Assembly: GCA_946544695.1 (NCBI GenBank)
Contig: CAMNMO010000202.1
Coordinates: 1-5,620, forward strand
Origin: an uncultured Ruminococcus sp.
GTDB taxonomy: Bacteria; Bacillota; Clostridia; Oscillospirales; Ruminococcaceae
Direction of reading: 5' to 3'
Length of the DNA: 5,620 nt
The notes beneath the pieces are model-generated. The model was not told the origin of the DNA, ran no database searches, and worked only from the letters and a program-made list of their open reading frames with translations. This document shows, one piece after another, positions 1 through 5,620 of the stretch. The position numbers and the translations under genes are program-made. The stretch's first letter is position 1, and every line of letters starts with the position of its first letter.

Positions 1-2452
1 GCTCCTTCGATATCGCCTGAAGTATGACGCCGTCGTTGTGCTCTATCACATAGGTCTGTATCGGGTGCCTGTCCATAGGCGGTTCTTCTATCACCGACAT
101 GTCCCTTATGCCGCTGAGCGCCATGTTCAGCGTTCTCGGTATGGGCGTTGCCGAAAGTGTCAGTATATCCACCCCGGGGTGGCTCTCCTTGAACTTCTCC
201 TTGTGCGCCACACCGAAGCGCTGCTCCTCATCTATTATGGCAAGACCCATATCCTTGAACTCAACGTCCTTTGATACCAGTCTGTGCGTTCCTATTATAA
301 GGTCTATCGTGCCCCTTTTCAGCTCCCTTACTATGGCAGCCTGTTCTTTGGGCTTGCGGAATCTCGAAAGCAGCTCCACCTTAACTGGGAAATGCTCGAA
401 CCTTTTCACAGCCGTCTGATAATGCTGCCATGCCAGTACGGTGGTGGGTGCAAGTATGGCGCACTGCTTGCCGTTCATCACGCATTTGAATGCAGCCCTC
501 AGTGCCACCTCAGTCTTACCGAAGCCCACATCGCCGCACAGCAGTCTGTCCATCGGGGTATGCTTTTCCATATCGCCCTTTATCTCGTTTATAGCCCTCA
601 GCTGGTCATCAGTCTCCTGATAATCAAAGCGCTCCTCAAAATCCATCTGCCAGTCGTTGTCGGGGTCAAAGGCGTAGCCCTTAGCCATCTGACGCTGTGC
701 ATAAAGCTTTGTCAGTTCCTCAGCCATGTCCTTTACAGCGGCACGCACCTTGTTCCTTGTGCGTGTCCATTCGGTGGAATTGAGTTTGTTGAGCTTTATA
801 CCGCCGTCCTCACCGGGTCCCACATACCTTGATACCAGGTCAAGCTGGGTAACAGGCACATACAGCACATCGGTGCCCGCATAGTTTATGGTTATGTAGT
901 CCTTCTTGACGCCGTTCGTCTCGATATTTTTTATGCCCTGGAATTTTCCTATGCCGTACATCGAATGCACCACCAGGTCGCCAGTATGTATGTCCGAAAG
1001 CGCCTTTATCTCCTCGCCCGCCTTGTGCTTGGGCTTTTTGCGCTTTGATGACATGGCTTTCATCTGGGTTATCAGTGCAATGCCCGCAGCGGGGTAATCA
1101 AATCCCGCCGACAGACTTCCCGTGCGCACATAAACACGCCCCGCAGCTATCTCGGGGTCCTCGGGCATCTGCATGGCATTTAAGCCCGACTCGTTCAGGT
1201 CCTTTACGATGATGGGCACCGTCTTTTCCGAACCTGCCAGCACTATGGTGCAGTAGCCGTTATCGCACAGTGTGTGCAGTTCTTCTTCAAGGCTTATCAT
1301 GCTGCCGCCCCACGCCGAAGTCTGGCGGCAGTCGGAATTTATCAGCTTTTTCAGCTTTATGTCGCCCAGCTGCCGCATGAAGGTATCCATGAATATGGTC
1401 TTCATGCCGAGTATCCTGCTTTGCGTCTGACCGATGTCAAAGCAGAAACCCTCCAGCCGCTTGAAAAGTATGCCTTCCGTATAAAGTATCTTCAGGTCCT
1501 CAGCCAGCTGTGCCAGCGCAGCCCTGCCCTTTTCGATGCAGTTGTTGTATTCCGAGACAGCACAAAATCCCCCGCCGAAGTAATCAAAGACCGATGCGGT
1601 CTCCTCATAAGCGAGGGTATAGTATTTATCAAGGTCGGTAAGTGTTATGCCCGACTGCACAAGGTCGATATCCTTCTGTATATTCTCACGTATCTTGTCA
1701 GCCAGCTTGCCCCTTGCGGACTTGGCAAGCTTTTCCATACGGCTTATCAGTTCTTCCTCCGACGGGAAGATTATCTCCAGGGCGGGTGCAACGGTAACGC
1801 TTTCAAGGTGGTCTGAACGGCGCTGTGTCTCCACATCGAAATACGCCATCGTATCGACCTCATCGCCCCACAGTTCGATACGCACGGGCTGCTTGTCCTG
1901 CACGGGGAATATATCCACGATGGAACCCCTCACTGCGAACTGCGCTGCGCCCTCGACCTGATCGGTGCGGGTGTAGCCTGCTGCCAGCAGTTTCCTTTGC
2001 AGTTCTTCGATATCAAGGGTGCTGCCGTTTTCGATGTTGAAGGTGTACTCCTTCAGCGATGCGGGCGGTATGGTGCCCTGAAGACAGGCTTCCATACTTG
2101 CAGCCATTATCCTGCACCTGCCTGACATCACCGCTGAAAGCGCCTCGATGCGCCTGTGTTCGTATTCTCTGGATATGCCCTCCATATACGCAAAGTTCAT
2201 ATCCTTTGCGGGGTAGACGCAGGCGATCTGTTCGCCTGCCATTTCGTTGATGTCGGATACCATCTTGGTGGCATCTGCTTCATCGCTGCATATCAGCAGG
2301 CATTTGCCAAGCGACGAAAGCGCCAGCGCCAGCATAGCCTTGTGTATGCCCGAAACACCTGTGACCGCTGCGGGGGTATAGCCCTTGATGATGCAGTTTT
2401 TCAGGTCTTTGTAAAAATCCAGCCTTGAAGCTGTCTCTAAAAAAATGTTCAT
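1..2452 (-). CDS. mfd: Transcription-repair coupling factor Mfd (C-terminus beyond window)
   Basis: Mfd is a cytoplasmic ATP-driven DNA translocase that pushes stalled RNA polymerase off damaged template and recruits UvrA for nucleotide excision repair. The window holds the first 817 codons; the family is usually about 1150-1180 residues, so roughly a third is missing at the window edge. The ATG at 2450-2452 follows AGGTG at 2458-2462 with a 5-base gap. Residues 1 to about 330 are the UvrB-like module, with a degenerate P-loop (TGVSGIHKA, 31-39) and RGSIVDIF at 175-182. A weakly conserved linker follows. The CarD-like RNA polymerase-interacting domain starts near 488 (GDLVVH at 491) and runs to about 575. 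The RecG-like motor has FDYQET (609), Walker A GDVGFGKT (640-647), APTTV (668), DEEQ (741-744) and TLSATPIPRT (765-774). Motifs IV-VI, the translocation motif and the UvrA-masking domain would lie outside. The reading frame is open throughout. No convincing promoter of its own was found in the gap before it. Confidence 0.97.
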   Translation of the reverse strand, partial: MNIFLETASRLDFYKDLKNCIIKGYTPAAVTGVSGIHKAMLALALSSLGKCLLICSDEADATKMVSDINEMAGEQIACVYPAKDMNFAYMEGISREYEHRRIEALSAVMSGRCRIMAASMEACLQGTIPPASLKEYTFNIENGSTLDIEELQRKLLAAGYTRTDQVEGAAQFAVRGSIVDIFPVQDKQPVRIELWGDEVDTMAYFDVETQRRSDHLESVTVAPALEIIFPSEEELISRMEKLAKSARGKLADKIRENIQKDIDLVQSGITLTDLDKYYTLAYEETASVFDYFGGGFCAVSEYNNCIEKGRAALAQLAEDLKILYTEGILFKRLEGFCFDIGQTQSRILGMKTIFMDTFMRQLGDIKLKKLINSDCRQTSAWGGSMISLEEELHTLCDNGYCTIVLAGSEKTVPIIVKDLNESGLNAMQMPEDPEIAAGRVYVRTGSLSAGFDYPAAGIALITQMKAMSSKRKKPKHKAGEEIKALSDIHTGDLVVHSMYGIGKFQGIKNIETNGVKKDYITINYAGTDVLYVPVTQLDLVSRYVGPGEDGGIKLNKLNSTEWTRTRNKVRAAVKDMAEELTKLYAQRQMAKGYAFDPDNDWQMDFEERFDYQETDDQLRAINEIKGDMEKHTPMDRLLCGDVGFGKTEVALRAAFKCVMNGKQCAILAPTTVLAWQHYQTAVKRFEHFPVKVELLSRFRKPKEQAAIVRELKRGTIDLIIGTHRLVSKDVEFKDMGLAIIDEEQRFGVAHKEKFKESHPGVDILTLSATPIPRTLNMALSGIRDMSVIEEPPMDRHPIQTYVIEHNDGVILQAISKE

Positions 2453-2760
2453 TTTTTCACCTGTAAGAAATAATATGTTCAGCCCGCTGTGATGCAGCAG
2501 GCGGCAGCGTATATAAAACGTTATACGGTCATCCCGCTAAAACATCATACCAAACAGCCTTTCGGCGGGGATCAACAGTAGTTGGCGGTACACAATACCT
2601 ATATCCTGTTACACCGATGTATAAAATAGTGTGATAAAGGGCTGACCATAATACGTCATATATTTTCTGTCTTACTCCGACCGCACAGCAGGATATCACA
2701 GGCAGTGCGCTCGTTCAGAATGAAACTATGTCGTTTCTGCTGTATGACCATAGGAACAGG
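2453..2760. other. pth-mfd intergenic gap without a gene
   Basis: This 308-base gap separates the pth stop codon from the mfd start. In Bacillus the short gene fin lies between pth and mfd; nothing resembling it is visible here. The gap holds repeat copy A (2523-2654) and, nearer pth, a hairpin GAAAC-N6-GTTTC on either strand with no T-run after it, so it is not a good terminator. I found no sigma-A promoter of acceptable quality pointing at mfd. The gene may be read through from pth or use a promoter too degenerate to recognise. Confidence 0.7.
2523..2654 (+). repeat. Dispersed intergenic repeat, copy A (inverted relative to copy B)
   Basis: Read on the plus strand, this stretch aligns with the minus strand of 3521-3647. 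The first 62 bases match at 52 positions without a gap. A variable middle follows (15 bases here, 10 in copy B), and the last 55 bases match at 46 positions. Similarity fades outside these limits. The left part can form a hairpin whose arms are CCCGCT and GGCGGG; in copy B the same helix is longer and perfect. Both copies end in TGACCATAATAC. This copy has no recognisable promoter or terminator of its own and lies between two minus-strand genes, so it may be a passive or decayed copy of a small mobile or structured element. I do not recognise the family. Confidence 0.8.
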
Positions 2761-3387
2761 TCACGAATTGAACTTACTCATGGCTTCATCTATCTTGTCC
2801 TGCACCATAAGTTCAAGTGCATCGCAGGCACGGGCAGCAGCGTCATCTATCTTCTTCCTGTCCTCCTCGCTGAATCTGCCAAGCACCCATTTTGCCAGGT
2901 CGTAGGCGGGGTTGGGCTTTTTGCCCACACCCAGCTTTATCCTCGGGAAATTCTCGCCGTCACACTGTGCTATTATGCTTTTGATGCCGTTGTGTCCCCC
3001 TGCCGAACCCTTGCGCCTTATGCGCAGCTGTCCAGGTTCAAGGGAGATATCATCGAAGATGACGATGATGTTTTCAAGCGGTATCTTATAGAAGTTCATG
3101 GCTTCCTCAACAGCGTCACCGCTGAGGTTCATGAAGGTCTCGGGCTTCATCACAAGGCAGTTCTTTCCGCCGATGACGGTATTGCCGACCTTAGCCTTGA
3201 ACTTATGTCTGTCACAGGAAAAGCCCAGCTTGCGTTCAAGGGCTTCAATGGTGATGAAGCCTGCATTATGCCTTGAACCTTCATACTGTATGCCGGGATT
3301 TCCCAGACCAACAACTATGTATTCGGGCTTGGTGCCTGTTTCTCCTTTGGCAGCGGAAAGCTGTTTGAGCTTTTCAAAAATATCCAT
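2761..3387 (-). CDS. pth: Peptidyl-tRNA hydrolase, bacterial Pth type
   Basis: This cytoplasmic esterase cleaves the bond between peptide and tRNA on peptidyl-tRNAs that drop off the ribosome, recycling tRNA; it is essential in many bacteria. The 208-residue protein carries the family landmarks: GLGNPG (27-32), catalytic His40 in SRHNAG, MNLSG (86-90), Asp113 in FDDISLEPGQLRIR, and GGHNG (130-134). By comparison with the Escherichia coli enzyme, Asn30, His40, Asn87, Asp113 and Asn133 are the active-site set. About 20 residues precede the usual N-terminus (MDIFEKLKQL to KPEY), so the catalytic His is at 40 instead of 20. The start at 3387 is chosen because GAGGAAG lies five bases upstream; in-frame ATGs at 3417 and 3447 lack such a site. 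Its leader is unusually long and holds a repeat and a terminator. mfd follows downstream on the same strand. Confidence 0.97.
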   Translation of the reverse strand: MDIFEKLKQLSAAKGETGTKPEYIVVGLGNPGIQYEGSRHNAGFITIEALERKLGFSCDRHKFKAKVGNTVIGGKNCLVMKPETFMNLSGDAVEEAMNFYKIPLENIIVIFDDISLEPGQLRIRRKGSAGGHNGIKSIIAQCDGENFPRIKLGVGKKPNPAYDLAKWVLGRFSEEDRKKIDDAAARACDALELMVQDKIDEAMSKFNS

Positions 3388-3462
3388 ATTTACTTCCTCA
3401 TACTTTCTTATGGTCATTTTCAGCGGCTGAAAATGGTGCCGCCGCATTATTTATTTCAGCAC

Positions 3463-3490
3463 AAAACCCCCGACTTTATAAAAGTCGGGG
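3463..3490 (-). terminator. Intrinsic terminator upstream of pth
   Basis: On the minus strand a perfect 10-bp helix (CCCCGACTTT with AAAGTCGGGG, three-base loop, 3468-3490) is followed by one G and then TTTT (3466-3463). This is a good rho-independent terminator for leftward transcription. It lies about 75 bases before the pth start and about 200 bases after a strong promoter of the same orientation, so it either ends a small RNA or acts as an attenuator in the pth leader. It could also end read-through from the lipoprotein gene. The T-run is short, so termination may be partial. Confidence 0.8.
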
Positions 3491-3520
3491 TCATGCAGAC
3501 GGATAAAACAAGTGTATTTT

Positions 3521-3647
3521 GTATTATGGTCATACCTTTAACACACCATTGTATACACTGGTATAACAAGATATAAGTATAGTAACAACTACTGTTAATG
3601 CCCGCTGAAAAGCTGTTTAGTATGGTGTGTCAGCGGGATAACCATAT
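3521..3647 (-). repeat. Dispersed intergenic repeat, copy B
   Basis: This is the partner of copy A, in the opposite orientation on the other side of pth. Over 117 gap-free aligned positions 98 are identical (about 84%). In the first segment eight of ten differences are transitions, as expected if an RNA helix tolerating G-U pairs were conserved. This copy is the better structured: CCCGCTGA pairs perfectly with TCAGCGGG, TAACA and TGTTA form a five-base-pair stem, and an 18-base near-palindrome is centred on TGTATACA. It lies between promoter and terminator, so it is probably transcribed. It could be a MITE-like element, a structured RNA domain, or both. Confidence 0.8.
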
Positions 3648-3693
3648 TTTGTATTTATTGAGTGCGCCCTCATCTTCGGGGGGTGCAAATGGT

Positions 3694-3723
3694 ATTATAG
3701 CATGACTGCACACACCTTGTCAA
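3694..3723 (-). promoter_or_regulatory. Consensus sigma-A promoter for the pth leader
   Basis: On the minus strand TTGACA (3718-3723) and TATAAT (3694-3699) are both perfect, separated by 18 bases, with TG one base before the -10 (extended -10). Transcription would start around 3686 and run toward pth through repeat copy B and the terminator. It lies 70 bases beyond the lipoprotein stop codon, so pth does not depend on that gene's promoter. Confidence 0.88.
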
Positions 3724-3792
3724 TAGGGAAAAGTACCGAAAATACGGTTTTTCATGAACCAAGGACTCATAATACCGCCATTCGGACAGATG

Positions 3793-4899
3793 CTACTGCC
3801 AGGTGATGGTAAGTGTCCTGAGTTCGGGGTCGGCAAAATAGGGGGCAGCTTCTGCACCGTTCTGCATTACCTGTGTATTCCAGATACTGCCATTCTCCAT
3901 AAGCTCGTCTATGGCGGTCTGATAGGACTCATCATCTGCGAACATCAGGTCAAGCCCGCCTTCATCTGCATGTTCGGTCATCAGGCTGTCGATATCGGCA
4001 AAGCTGTAACCCTCAAGATACAGCCCGTTATGTACATAGTAATTATTGTCCATCATGGTGCACTGCGGCACGAAGGGCACGTCTTTATCAACAGTTCTGC
4101 CTGCCATGAAAAGTTCGTCATCAAGCAGGAAATATTTGTGTATCGGCAGGAAATCGCCGTCAGCTTCAGTGGCGTTTTCGTCCCAGGTCACATCTAACCA
4201 GTAATAATCGCCGTCAGCCTTGACGTAATTCCATGCATGGTTCTCGCCACGGGAAGTACCGCAGACTATACCGCATTCAAATCCCATTTTACGTGCGACC
4301 AGCGAGAAGGCATGTGCATAGCCCTCACAGACCGCCTTATGTTCGACAAGGCAGCCATAGGACGAACCTGCAAAGCCGATAGTTTCCTGATCGGTGGCAG
4401 CGTAGGCATCGTGGTCATAGTCACAGATCTCTATAAGCTTATCATGCAGACTGAGAAGTCTGTCATAATCGGAAGCGCCGCTGTCGATAGACGCAGCGAT
4501 GGTATCCACCGCATTATTGAGCTCGGCATACATATTTGCAAGCTGCTGCTCGTCAACATCGTGTATACTCTCACAATCGAGAGTGGTGGTGGAATAATCG
4601 GTCGAAACGCTGAAACCCTCAGTCCAGAAAACATCGGGGCAGGCATACCTGGCGTTGTAGACCGACTGCTGCACCATATCCGAGCTGACCACGCCGTCAA
4701 AAACAATGGTCTTTTTGCCTGCCGAAAGCCCCTCGAACACTTCTTTATCGAGCTGTTCCTGAGTATAGGTGGTCTTTTCGGCTGCATGCTGTTCTATTTT
4801 TTCGTCCATCTTCTCACCGAAGTCTTCCTTCAGCTGAGCTAACCCGCAGCTTGAAAGGCACATAACGAGTACCAGTACTGCGGCTGTATATCTTTTCAT
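3793..4899 (-). CDS. Secreted lipoprotein with transglutaminase-like cysteine protease fold
   Basis: The 368-residue product has a short basic N-terminus (MKRY), a hydrophobic segment and lipobox LSSC, so lipidation at Cys18 and anchoring to the outer face of the membrane are expected. A charged, probably helical stretch follows (about 22-60). The transglutaminase-like core spans about 145-265: Cys191 in the KAVCEGYAHAF block, His221 in GENHAWNYV and Asp236 in YYWLDVTWD form a complete triad, so activity is plausible. YFLLDDELF (256-264) is the usual trailing block, and a roughly 100-residue C-terminal part is unassigned. Family members include proteases and peptide-processing enzymes; the substrate cannot be inferred. 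The start at 4899 is preceded by GGAGGAG five bases upstream. An in-frame ATG at 4962 overlaps the promoter and is rejected. The gene is flanked by promoters on both sides and appears monocistronic; a weak ACCG/CGGT hairpin lies past its end. Confidence 0.92.
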   Translation of the reverse strand: MKRYTAAVLVLVMCLSSCGLAQLKEDFGEKMDEKIEQHAAEKTTYTQEQLDKEVFEGLSAGKKTIVFDGVVSSDMVQQSVYNARYACPDVFWTEGFSVSTDYSTTTLDCESIHDVDEQQLANMYAELNNAVDTIAASIDSGASDYDRLLSLHDKLIEICDYDHDAYAATDQETIGFAGSSYGCLVEHKAVCEGYAHAFSLVARKMGFECGIVCGTSRGENHAWNYVKADGDYYWLDVTWDENATEADGDFLPIHKYFLLDDELFMAGRTVDKDVPFVPQCTMMDNNYYVHNGLYLEGYSFADIDSLMTEHADEGGLDLMFADDESYQTAIDELMENGSIWNTQVMQNGAEAAPYFADPELRTLTITWQ

Positions 4900-4933
4900 T
4901 GTGTCTCCTCCGATGGTGTTTACTGATAAGTAT

Positions 4934-4962
4934 ATTTTAGCATGGCAGTGACGATTTGTCAA
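4934..4962 (-). promoter_or_regulatory. Sigma-A promoter of the lipoprotein gene
   Basis: On the minus strand TTGACA (4957-4962) and TAAAAT (4934-4939) are separated by exactly 17 bases, with TG one base before the -10. The start point would be near 4927, leaving a 5' UTR of about 28 nt with a strong Shine-Dalgarno site. The -10 context CATGCTAAAAT closely matches CATGCTATAAT of the pth leader promoter. Confidence 0.88.
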
Positions 4963-4971
4963 TGACAGTGA
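4946..4971. promoter_or_regulatory. Possible operator over the -35 of the lipoprotein promoter
   Basis: TGTCAATGACA (4957-4967) is a perfect 11-base palindrome that includes the -35 hexamer. Two direct copies of CAGTGA (4946-4951 and 4966-4971) lie exactly 20 bases apart, about two helical turns. This is the arrangement expected for a dimeric regulator, but the motifs are short and the regulator is unknown. Confidence 0.3.
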
Positions 4972-5060
4972 GGTGTTCGGGGGCTGAAATCATATTTCCC
5001 ATCAGGCTGTGAGATGAGGGTGTACTTCAACGCCTAAGGTATGTCCACATAAAAATATGT

Positions 5061-5287
5061 TTACGGCTGACTACTCCACGCACAGGCAAAGGCGGTCCGC
5101 AGCACTGCTGCGCAAGACGGACCATTGCCGCCTATGGCTGCGGGCGTCGTGGGAACTGCCGACGTCTTGGATACCGACAAAGCGGGTGGGTGTTTCGGGA
5201 GCCGTAGTTGTCAAGCTGCTGCGGGAGCACAGGTATGTCTACGCCGATAGTCGCCCCCTGAGTGGCGATAAGGGCACAGCCAGCGTG
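5061..5287 (+). ncRNA. Candidate structured noncoding RNA in a GC-rich block
   Basis: This block is much richer in G and C than its flanks and has no convincing reading frame. It can be closed by CACGC and GGC (5077-5081, 5085-5087) pairing with GCC and GCGTG (5279-5281, 5283-5287). Inside are GGTCC/GGACC (5094-5098 with 5119-5123) capped by GCAG/CTGC, an 8-bp helix GGGCGTCG/CGACGTCT (5142-5149 with 5160-5167), TGCT/AGCA (5217-5229) and TCGCC/GGCGA (5251-5268). A further pairing, 5061-5068 with 5200-5207, would cross the closing helix and make a pseudoknot. Four of the wobble pairs are G-U only on the plus strand, which favours plus-strand transcription, away from the lipoprotein gene. Ends are uncertain; no strong promoter was seen, and only a weak 4-bp hairpin with T5 (5306-5334) follows. 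It lacks hallmarks I know for tmRNA, SRP RNA, RNase P RNA or tRNA. Confidence 0.4.
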
Positions 5288-5405
5288 CATACTCCTCAAT
5301 AACAGGCAAAAATCGGGAAAAGTTGCATGTTTTTGTACAACCTTTAATGGAATAAGTATTGGTAAAATGAAAAATCAGATATTTGCACAAGGAGAGAGGG
5401 CGGGG

Positions 5406-5439
5406 ATAATTCATAATGCATAATTCATAATGCATAATT
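5406..5439. repeat. AT-rich 14-base tandem repeat
   Basis: TAATTCATAATGCA occurs twice without change (5407-5420 and 5421-5434), followed by a partial third unit. Such strings are common in intergenic repeat elements of gut Clostridia and Bacteroidota. Here it borders the large hairpin to its right and may be one edge of the same element. Confidence 0.85.
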
Positions 5440-5483
5440 GTTGGTGGGGGGCAGGCAAAGTTGGGTAGAATGGCAAACAGCGA

Positions 5484-5557
5484 GGATACCGACCCTTGGA
5501 AAATTTCGTGCGGCGCAGCAAGCGAAATTTCTCCAAGGATTAGGTGGGAGCGTATCC
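5484..5557. repeat. Large imperfect inverted repeat, MITE-like
   Basis: The arms at 5494-5508 and 5523-5538 pair over 15 base pairs with a single bulged base, around a 14-base loop. An outer helix GGATAC/GTATCC (5484-5489 with 5552-5557) encloses it. Together with the tandem repeat before it and the GC-rich hairpin after it, this resembles a short non-coding repeat element instead of a terminator, since no T-run follows the main stem on either strand. Confidence 0.65.
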
Positions 5558-5570
5558 GAAGCGTGGGGGT

Positions 5571-5592
5571 ATGGGGGCTGTGCCCCCATTTT
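5571..5592 (+). terminator. Hairpin resembling a plus-strand intrinsic terminator
   Basis: ATGGGGGC (5571-5578) and GCCCCCAT (5582-5589) form a perfect 8-bp stem with a three-base loop, continuing into TTTT (5589-5592). On the plus strand it could end the candidate RNA at 5061-5287 or any rightward transcript. It may equally be the right-hand end of the intergenic repeat element. The T-run is short and overlaps the stem. Confidence 0.5.
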
Positions 5593-5620
5593 AAATAATA
5601 GTGCATGGCAAAGTGAGGTT

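Larger units (their letters stand above)
3463..3686 (-). ncRNA. Candidate small RNA or attenuated pth leader of about 225 nt
   Basis: The predicted transcript begins near 3686, just past a consensus sigma-A promoter, runs through repeat copy B and ends at the intrinsic terminator. No convincing coding frame is present; the best is a 16-codon frame starting at ATG 3643-3645. Possible helices are a 5' hairpin (UGCACCC with GGGCGCA, about 3687-3663), the long-loop hairpin of the repeat (CCCGCTGA with TCAGCGGG), and the terminator. A CCCCCGA stretch at 3676-3682 can also pair with TCGGGGG in the terminator's second arm, a possible antiterminator. Whether it is a separate RNA or the first part of a 300-nt pth 5' UTR cannot be told from sequence. 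I do not recognise it as a known riboswitch, T-box or ribosomal-protein leader. Confidence 0.45.

Noticed and set aside
1274..1816. Long plus-strand open frame opposite mfd, with others at 284-832 and 2156-2428
   Set aside because: These are antisense shadows of mfd, whose motifs account for the whole stretch. They have no start signals or recognisable domains.
3388..3447. Upstream in-frame start for pth at 3447 or 3417
   Set aside because: Neither ATG has a ribosome binding site; the one at 3387 has GAGGAAG at good spacing. The extra residues do not resemble the family.
4900..4962. Upstream in-frame start for the lipoprotein at 4962
   Set aside because: The codon overlaps the -35 hexamer and precedes the predicted transcription start. 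It would also bury the signal peptide.
5057..5302. Open frame of 81 codons on the plus strand
   Set aside because: It has no Shine-Dalgarno site and an arginine-rich, low-quality composition. The bases are better explained by paired RNA helices.
5406..5439. CRISPR array
   Set aside because: The repeats are contiguous 14-base units without spacers.
5211..5606. Open frame of 131 codons on the minus strand
   Set aside because: It runs through the tandem repeat, the hairpins and the structured GC-rich block, has no ribosome binding site, and its peptide (including MHYELCIMNY) is what the AT-rich repeat yields in any genome.
4963..5620. tRNA, tmRNA, SRP RNA or RNase P RNA in the gene-free right end
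   Set aside because: No T-loop signature (GGTTCGAATCC-like), no SRP apical loop motif, no P4 motif and no tmRNA end sequences were found on either strand.

Overview
The window reads as chromosomal DNA of a Gram-positive anaerobe in the class Clostridia, most likely Ruminococcus or a close relative. The base composition is moderate, every gene has an AGGAG-type Shine-Dalgarno site, two promoters are near-consensus sigma-A sites with an extended -10, pth sits just upstream of mfd as in Firmicutes, and there is a transglutaminase-fold lipoprotein of a type common in gut Clostridia. The genus is an inference; the phylum is better supported. All three genes lie on the minus strand, so the text below runs right to left.

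Positions 4963-5620 hold no convincing gene. They contain a GC-rich block (about 5061-5287) that can fold into several helices and looks like an undescribed structured RNA, then an AT-rich tandem repeat, a long imperfect hairpin and a terminator-like hairpin, which together resemble a small intergenic repeat element. Positions 3793-4899 encode a secreted lipoprotein with an intact Cys-His-Asp transglutaminase triad and its own strong promoter. Positions 3388-3792 contain a second strong promoter, a 127-base repeat copy and a 10-bp intrinsic terminator, all upstream of pth (2761-3387, peptidyl-tRNA hydrolase). A 308-base gap holding an inverted second copy of the repeat separates pth from mfd (1-2452), the transcription-repair coupling factor, whose C-terminal third lies beyond the window.

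Pth rescues peptidyl-tRNAs dropped by ribosomes and Mfd removes stalled RNA polymerase and recruits excision repair. Their adjacency is an old Firmicute arrangement, not a dedicated pathway. The lipoprotein seems to be an independent unit.

The most interesting signals are between the genes. A pair of about 130-bp elements, roughly 84% identical over their aligned parts, flanks pth in opposite orientations. One copy lies in what looks like a 225-nt transcript running from a consensus promoter to an intrinsic terminator upstream of pth (attenuated leader or small RNA). The GC-rich block has helices whose wobble pairs favour a plus-strand RNA. I could not assign either to a known RNA family by eye.
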